Source: Lachnospiraceae bacterium (GTDB taxonomy: Bacteria > Bacillota > Clostridia > Lachnospirales > Lachnospiraceae). Taken from it: 64,000 nucleotides of DNA. The stretch lies in the NCBI GenBank assembly GCA_022794255.1, contig JAAWEL010000040.1, positions 1-64,000 of the forward strand, given 5' to 3'. The translations under genes were made by a program, and so were the position numbers. Below are positions 59,746 to 64,000 of this stretch, in pieces (within the stretch, counting starts at the first letter, position 1; every line of letters begins with the position of its first letter). The notes beneath the pieces are model-generated. The model had not been told where the DNA came from. It ran no database searches and saw only the letters and a list, made by a program, of their open reading frames with translations.

Positions 59746-59858
59746 GGTAAACGCAAGCTTTTGCAGAAGCGCAAACAGGATAGAGGATTGTGAAAGGTAT
59801 GCCCCTTTCTCCTAGGCTGAGTATTATCAGGAAGCCATAAGCAAAGCTTGTGTTTACC
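59746..59858. ncRNA. 113-base element closed by a long imperfect inverted repeat
   Basis: GGTAAACGCAAGCTTTTGC (59746-59764) pairs with GCAAAGCTTGTGTTTACC (59841-59858), with one G-U pair and one bulged base. Inside are GAAAGG/CCTTTC (59791-59808), GCTT/AAGC and GGCT/AGCC stems. It begins 14 bases after the NCS2 stop and ends before the MATE promoter. It could be a 3'-UTR structure, a small RNA or a miniature inverted-repeat element; I know no matching family. Confidence 0.4.
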
Positions 59859-59880
59859 GTGAAGGCTTGGTAAATACCGG

Positions 59881-59909
59881 TTGTCACCGTGGAGAAAGTG
59901 TGCTATAGT
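59881..59909 (+). promoter_or_regulatory. Promoter of the MATE gene with adjacent dyads
   Basis: TTGTCA (59881-59886) and TATAGT (59904-59909), 17-base spacer. Immediately downstream ATACGG (59915-59920) and CCGTAT (59930-59935) form a dyad at the start point, suitable for a repressor such as TetR- or MarR-type, not encoded nearby. Confidence 0.65.
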
Positions 59910-59959
59910 ATCCGATACGGCATGAGATACCGTATAAATGAATACAGAGGTAGAGAAAA

Positions 59960-61333
59960 ATGAGATCAGGTAAGAAAGCCGGAAAAGCATATGAGATGGA
60001 TATGTGCAGCGGGCCTCTCTTTTCAAAGCTTGTGGTGTTTGCGGTTCCGCTGATCCTGTCCGGAATTTTACAGCTTTTATTTAATGCGGCGGATATTATT
60101 GTGGTGGGGAAATATGCCGGCCATGAATCTCTGGCGGCGGTGGGCTCTACCAGTGCATTGATTAATCTTTTAGTCAATGTATTTATCGGGCTTTCGGTGG
60201 GAGCCAATGTATTAGTGGCCCAGTATTTTGGAGCCCACCGGATGAAGGATCTGGAGGAGACTGTTCACACGGCTATGGTGCTGGCTGTGGGAGGAGGTCT
60301 GCTTTTAGTAGTGCTCGGGGTGCTGCTGGCAGATCCTTTGCTGACGCTGATGGGGACACCGGAGGATGTTCTGCCTTTATCCGCTCTCTACATGAAGATA
60401 TTTTTTGTGGGGATGCCGGCCACTCTGGTTTACAATTTCGGAAGCGCCATTTTGCGGGCCGTAGGAGATACAAAGAGGCCATTGTATTTTCTGATGTTAG
60501 CAGGGATTATCAATGTAGTTCTTAATCTGTTTTTTGTGATATATCTTCACATGGGAGTGGCGGGAGTGGCTCTGGCTACGGTGATTTCCCAATGTATATC
60601 GGCGGCTCTTATTGTTCAGTGTCTGATGAGAGCTGATGCACCTTACCGACTTTGCCTTAATCAGTTAAAGATCGTAAAAGAAAAGCTTCACGCCATTGCA
60701 AAGATTGGACTTCCGGCAGGGTTGCAGGGAGCGATTTTTTCTATTTCAAATGTATTGATTCAGTCCTCGGTCAACTCCTTTGGCTCTGTGGCCATGGCAG
60801 GCAACACGGCGGCAGCAAACATTGAGGGATTTGTGTATACGGCAATGAACGCAGTGTACCAGACAGCCTTAAGTTTTACCAGCCAGAATTTTGGCGCCAG
60901 AAATTACGAGCGGATGACAAAGATTCTGTGGTATTGTCAGGGATTGGTGATTGCAGTGGGAATTGTTATGGGAGGCGGGTCAGTACTGATCGGTACTCAG
61001 CTTTTAGGGATCTATTCTTCAGATGCGCAGGTGATTCAATACGGGATAAACCGGCTTCGGATTATTAGTGGCCCTTATTTTCTCTGTGGGATTATGGAAG
61101 TGATGGTGGGAGGGCTGAGGGGGATGGGATGCTCTCTGCTTCCTATGTTTGTGGCATTGACAGGAGCCTGTGTGTTTCGGGTTGTGTGGATTTTTACTAT
61201 ATTTTCTGTCAGCCGCACTTTGCAGACATTGTACATTTCTTATCCAGTATCATGGACAATTACCTTCATGGCGCATATGATATGTTATGTGGTGGTACGG
61301 CGAAGGCTTGAGAGGCAGGAAACGAAAATATAG
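59960..61333 (+). CDS. MATE-family multidrug/cation efflux transporter
   Basis: A 457-residue protein with twelve helices in two similar halves, DinF/NorM-like ('KLVVFAVPLILSGILQLLFN' and 'IAKIGLPAGLQGAIFSISNV'). It exports drugs or metabolites using a Na+ or H+ gradient. AGAGGTAGAGAAAA precedes the ATG. A small unknown gene follows after 20 bases. Confidence 0.92.
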   Translation: MRSGKKAGKAYEMDMCSGPLFSKLVVFAVPLILSGILQLLFNAADIIVVGKYAGHESLAAVGSTSALINLLVNVFIGLSVGANVLVAQYFGAHRMKDLEETVHTAMVLAVGGGLLLVVLGVLLADPLLTLMGTPEDVLPLSALYMKIFFVGMPATLVYNFGSAILRAVGDTKRPLYFLMLAGIINVVLNLFFVIYLHMGVAGVALATVISQCISAALIVQCLMRADAPYRLCLNQLKIVKEKLHAIAKIGLPAGLQGAIFSISNVLIQSSVNSFGSVAMAGNTAAANIEGFVYTAMNAVYQTALSFTSQNFGARNYERMTKILWYCQGLVIAVGIVMGGGSVLIGTQLLGIYSSDAQVIQYGINRLRIISGPYFLCGIMEVMVGGLRGMGCSLLPMFVALTGACVFRVVWIFTIFSVSRTLQTLYISYPVSWTITFMAHMICYVVVRRRLERQETKI

Positions 61334-61353
61334 TATGAAAAAGGGGGATTTGT

Positions 61354-61770
61354 ATGGAATTTAAGGAGCAATGTCTACAGGCTCTGGAGGAGCAGAAGCT
61401 GTTTCAGGATTCCGGGCATATGACTCGTTTTAAGGAATTGCTGGATTGCTATTCGTCCTACCCGTTTTTTTGCAAGGGTTTGTGCAAGTGTATGTACTTA
61501 TCTGCATGGGATGAAGAGCATTTTGCTATTATGCTGGGAATCTTGACAGAGCTGGCTCTGGGTAAAGAACAAAGCACGGAGGAGATGAGACGCCAGGGGG
61601 AGGAGTTGGCAAGGGAACATTTAGATGGGGAGTTCTATATATATGAATTGTCCAATGCTTTTTTAGATGGGCGAAGGTTTGAACTTCCCGCAAGTGCCAA
61701 GATCCAGCCGGAACATGCCTGGATCATCCAGAAAGCACAGGAGGCATCCAAGATTATTGATGAGGTATGA
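61354..61770 (+). CDS. Uncharacterised 138-residue protein
   Basis: I do not recognise a family. The protein is mostly helical, soluble and acidic, with three cysteines close together in 'PFFCKGLCKCMYL' and a Glu-rich middle. AAAAGGGGGATTTGT precedes the ATG, and it follows the MATE gene by 20 bases, so it is probably real and co-transcribed. The sequence context (MATE before, GNAT after) gives no function. Confidence 0.6.
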   Translation: MEFKEQCLQALEEQKLFQDSGHMTRFKELLDCYSSYPFFCKGLCKCMYLSAWDEEHFAIMLGILTELALGKEQSTEEMRRQGEELAREHLDGEFYIYELSNAFLDGRRFELPASAKIQPEHAWIIQKAQEASKIIDEV

Positions 61771-61956
61771 CAGCTTGATTCAATCCCGCAGGAAACAACA
61801 AAGGTTTAAGAAGCCTATTTTGCGTTTCTTGTGGGATTTTTCCTGTCTTTTTCCCTGTTTGAGCCGATCGTATCAGCCGGGATGTTTTTGGAAAATATCC
61901 CCTTGTCTATTAAGGGGATCATTACTTCAATAAAAAGAGAGAAAGAGGTTGAGAAA

Positions 61957-62568
61957 ATGGAAGAAAAAATAAATGGCAGGCACTTTGCGGAAAAGGGCAG
62001 AAGGGAAAAAGGGCTTTTAAGGCTGAGGAAAGAAGAAATTGTGGAAATATATGAAACCCATATGGTGCAGGATTTTCTCAAAAGTGAGTTAAAGCCTCTG
62101 TCATCGATTCTTCAAATGATGGATAAGGGGCTCTATGAATGTTTGGGATTTTTTGCGGAGGGGGAGATGAAAGCTTATGTGTTTTCCCTGACAGACAGGG
62201 AGAGAGGATTCCTTCTTTTAGATTATTTGGCTGTGTGTGAATCTCACCGGGGAGAAGGCTGGGGAAGCCACTGCATTGGTATGCTGCGGGAATTTTACAG
62301 GAAAGAAAAGGGGCTTTTACTGGAATGCGAGAGCTTGGAAAGTGCAGAAAATGAGGAGGAACGAGAGCAGCGCAGACGGAGAATTGCCTTCTATGAAAAG
62401 AACGGCTGTGTATGCACAGGAGTAAAATCCCGGTTATTTGGGGTGGAGTTTGATATTTTATATTTGTCTCTTCTTAAGAAGCAGGCAGATGCAGCCAGGG
62501 AGCTTGAACGGCTTTACAGAAAAATGTTGCCAGATAAGATTTATGAGAAGCAGGTAAAGATTTGGTGA
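61957..62568 (+). CDS. GNAT-family N-acetyltransferase
   Basis: A 203-residue acetyltransferase. The acetyl-CoA loop is visible in 'LAVCESHRGEGWGSHCIGML' (R-G-E-G-W-G), followed by 'LLLECESLESAENEEE' and a C-terminal 'IAFYEKNGCVCTGV' typical of the GNAT fold. The substrate is unknown. The frame is open from 61831, but GAAAGAGG precedes the ATG at 61957, and the 42 codons before it do not resemble the family. Confidence 0.75.
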   Translation: MEEKINGRHFAEKGRREKGLLRLRKEEIVEIYETHMVQDFLKSELKPLSSILQMMDKGLYECLGFFAEGEMKAYVFSLTDRERGFLLLDYLAVCESHRGEGWGSHCIGMLREFYRKEKGLLLECESLESAENEEEREQRRRRIAFYEKNGCVCTGVKSRLFGVEFDILYLSLLKKQADAARELERLYRKMLPDKIYEKQVKIW

Positions 62569-62579
62569 AAAATTAACAC

Positions 62580-62608
62580 TTGTCATTGAGATAAGGATTC
62601 GCTATAAT
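62580..62608 (+). promoter_or_regulatory. Promoter of the nfnAB-like operon
   Basis: TTGTCA (62580-62585) and a perfect TATAAT (62603-62608), 17-base spacer, 66 bases before the NfnA-like start. Confidence 0.75.
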
Positions 62609-62674
62609 AAAAAGAATATCAGCAAAAGCAAAAATGGAAGCGCACAAGCTGTAATGAATACCAGGAGGACCGAA

Positions 62675-63556
62675 ATGTACAGGATATTGAAGGCCGAAAA
62701 GCTGGCTGAAAAGATTTACTTAATGGATATAGAGGCGCCACGAGTAGCCAAATCCTGCCAGCCAGGAGAGTTTGTCATTGTAAAGATCGATGAGCGGGGA
62801 GAGAGAATACCTTTGACTATCTGCGATTTTAACCGGGAGATGGGGACTGTGACCATTGTGTTTCAGATTGTGGGGGCATCTACGGAGAGAATGGCCGGTT
62901 TGAAAGCGGGAGATGGCTTCCAGGATTTTGTGGGCCCCTTAGGACAGCCATCGGATTTTGTCAAGGAGGACTTTGAGAAGGTAAAAGGCAGAAGATATCT
63001 GTTTGTGGCAGGAGGCGTGGGAACAGCGCCTGTCTATCCTCAGGTGAAATGGATGAAAGCTCATGGCATTCAGGCAGATGTGATTGTGGGCGCCAAGACA
63101 AAGGAGCTTTTGATTTTAGAGGAAGAGATGAGGGCAGAGGCGGGGGAGCTTTACATAACAACAGATGACGGTTCCTATGGCAGAAAAGGTATGGTGACAG
63201 AGGTGATCCGGGATCTGGTGGAGAACCAGAAAAAGCAGTATGACATCTGCGTGGCTATCGGGCCTATGATCATGATGAAGTTTGTCTGCCTTCTGACAAA
63301 GGAGCTGGGACTTCCCACGATTGTTAGCATGAATCCGATTATGGTGGACGGAACCGGTATGTGTGGCGCCTGCCGTTTAAGCGTGGGTGAAGAGGTGAAG
63401 TTTGCCTGTGTGGACGGACCGGAGTTTGACGGCCACTTGGTGGACTTTGATCAGGCAATGAAGCGGCAGCAGATCTACAGAACCGAGGAAGGGCGGGCTA
63501 TGCTGCGGATGCGTGAAGGCGAGACTCATCACGGCGGCTGTGGCAATTGTGATTGA
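62675..63556 (+). CDS. NfnA-like: sulfide/dihydroorotate-type FAD/NAD-binding subunit (ferredoxin-NADP reductase alpha)
   Basis: A 293-residue flavoprotein with an N-terminal FAD barrel ('GEFVIVKIDERGERIPLTIC'), an NAD site ('YLFVAGGVGTAPVYPQVKWM') and a C-terminal [2Fe-2S] site ('GTGMCGACRLSVGEEVKFAC'). With the following gene it matches the NfnAB electron-bifurcating transhydrogenase, which couples NADH, NADPH and ferredoxin. AGGAGG lies six bases before the ATG at 62675; 62654 lacks a site. Confidence 0.9.
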   Translation: MYRILKAEKLAEKIYLMDIEAPRVAKSCQPGEFVIVKIDERGERIPLTICDFNREMGTVTIVFQIVGASTERMAGLKAGDGFQDFVGPLGQPSDFVKEDFEKVKGRRYLFVAGGVGTAPVYPQVKWMKAHGIQADVIVGAKTKELLILEEEMRAEAGELYITTDDGSYGRKGMVTEVIRDLVENQKKQYDICVAIGPMIMMKFVCLLTKELGLPTIVSMNPIMVDGTGMCGACRLSVGEEVKFACVDGPEFDGHLVDFDQAMKRQQIYRTEEGRAMLRMREGETHHGGCGNCD

Positions 63557-63572
63557 CAGGAGGGGACATAGG

Positions 63573-64000
63573 ATGGATAGGTTGAAAAAAGTACCAGTGA
63601 GAGAGCAGGACCCGAAGGTCAGAGCTACGAACTTTGAGGAGGTCTGCTATGGATATAATAAGGAGGAGGCTCAGACAGAGGCTTCCCGCTGTTTAAAATG
63701 CAAAAATGCCAAATGTATGGGAGGATGCCCGGTGTCCATTGACATTCCTGGATTTATCCGGGAGGTGGAGGCCGGAGATTTTGAGGCTGCCGCCAATGTG
63801 ATTGCCCAGGCATCGGCTCTCCCGGCAGTGTGCGGTCGGGTATGTCCCCAGGAGTCCCAATGTGAAGGAAAGTGTATCCGTGGGATTAAGGGAGAGCCGG
63901 TCTCTATTGGAAAGCTGGAGAGATTCGTGGCTGACTGGTCCAGGGAGAATGGTTTTGTGCCAAAGGTATCCGGGGAGAAGAACGGAAGAAAGGTGGCAGT
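63573..64000 (+). CDS. NfnB-like/glutamate synthase small-subunit-type protein, 3' end cut by the window
   Basis: The frame runs from the ATG at 63573 to the window end without a stop (142 codons visible). The N-terminal iron-sulfur domain shows the 'RCLKCKNAKCMGGCPVSIDI' block and 'CGRVCPQESQCEGKCIRG', the two-cluster pattern of GltD/NfnB-type NADPH oxidoreductases. AGGAGGGGACATAGG precedes the start, 16 bases after the NfnA-like stop. NfnB provides the NADPH and ferredoxin sites of the bifurcating complex. Confidence 0.88.
   Translation, partial: MDRLKKVPVREQDPKVRATNFEEVCYGYNKEEAQTEASRCLKCKNAKCMGGCPVSIDIPGFIREVEAGDFEAAANVIAQASALPAVCGRVCPQESQCEGKCIRGIKGEPVSIGKLERFVADWSRENGFVPKVSGEKNGRKVA

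Noticed and set aside
59746-59858. Transposon-like miniature element with target duplications
   Set aside because: No direct repeat was found at the two ends and I saw no second copy in the window, so insertion origin is not supported.
1-64000. CRISPR array, prophage, insertion sequence, rRNA or tRNA genes
   Set aside because: No regularly spaced repeats, transposase or phage genes, and no tRNA- or rRNA-like sequence were noticed.

Overview
The window reads as a chromosomal segment of an anaerobic, gut-type Clostridia bacterium, most likely a Lachnospiraceae relative of the Enterocloster/Lachnoclostridium kind. This is an inference from gene content: a GlgC/GlgD pair, an NfnAB-type transhydrogenase, a DUF4321 protein, a C_GCAxxG_C_C protein, half-size chromate transporters, a Cys-type sulfatase that needs an anaerobic maturase, two PTS systems, and TRAP and ABC sugar importers. 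Start sites are AGGAGG-type. No rRNA, tRNA, CRISPR array, transposase or phage gene was seen.

Layout. 1-9.9 kb: the 3' part of a LarA-like gene with a class II aldolase, a TSUP permease, an AI-2E-type permease converging on a MerR regulator, a DUF362 protein behind a MerR-type promoter, a NagE-like PTS EIICB behind a consensus promoter, and a secreted 3D-domain protein. 10-14.2 kb: a LacI regulator, a sucrose/beta-glucoside-type PTS EIIBCA and an MBL-fold hydrolase, with three copies of one operator. 14.2-17.3 kb: a mixed stretch with an aspartate dehydrogenase-like enzyme, a half-size EamA protein and a bacteriohemerythrin with an extra C-terminal domain. 17.3-24.2 kb (minus strand): a TRAP importer, FGGY kinase, HpcH/HpaI aldolase and a protein fusing a ketopantoate-reductase-like dehydrogenase to a GntR/FCD regulator. 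24.5-34 kb (plus strand): a fucose-isomerase-like enzyme, a LacI regulator, an ABC importer without ATPase, a cytoplasmic-looking sulfatase, a class II aldolase and a SIS isomerase. 34.2-42.2 kb: an opine-type dehydrogenase, an SLC13-type carrier, LysR, a maleate-isomerase-like protein, MmgE/PrpD and an AprA/AprB-like flavoprotein-ferredoxin pair. 42.2-50.3 kb: an iron alcohol dehydrogenase (minus), then LacI, an SsuABC-type importer, esterase, class II aldolase and PfkB kinase. 50.4-64 kb: housekeeping-type genes (GT51 transglycosylase, NagB, YkgJ, HExxH protein, GlgCD, ChrA pair, NCS2, MATE, GNAT, NfnAB).

How it fits together. The window is a row of self-contained uptake-and-breakdown modules, each with its own transporter class, regulator and usually its own aldolase. 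Each of the three LacI modules carries repeated near-palindromes with a central CG, one just downstream of the regulator's own promoter and others before the structural genes. The operons can therefore be grouped from sequence alone. The most unusual item is the reductase-GntR fusion at 17300-18889. The most testable pathways are the sulfated-sugar locus (24.5-34 kb), the SsuABC/esterase/aldolase/kinase locus (43.6-50.3 kb) and the carboxylate locus (34.3-42.1 kb). Substrates are not determined by the sequence.
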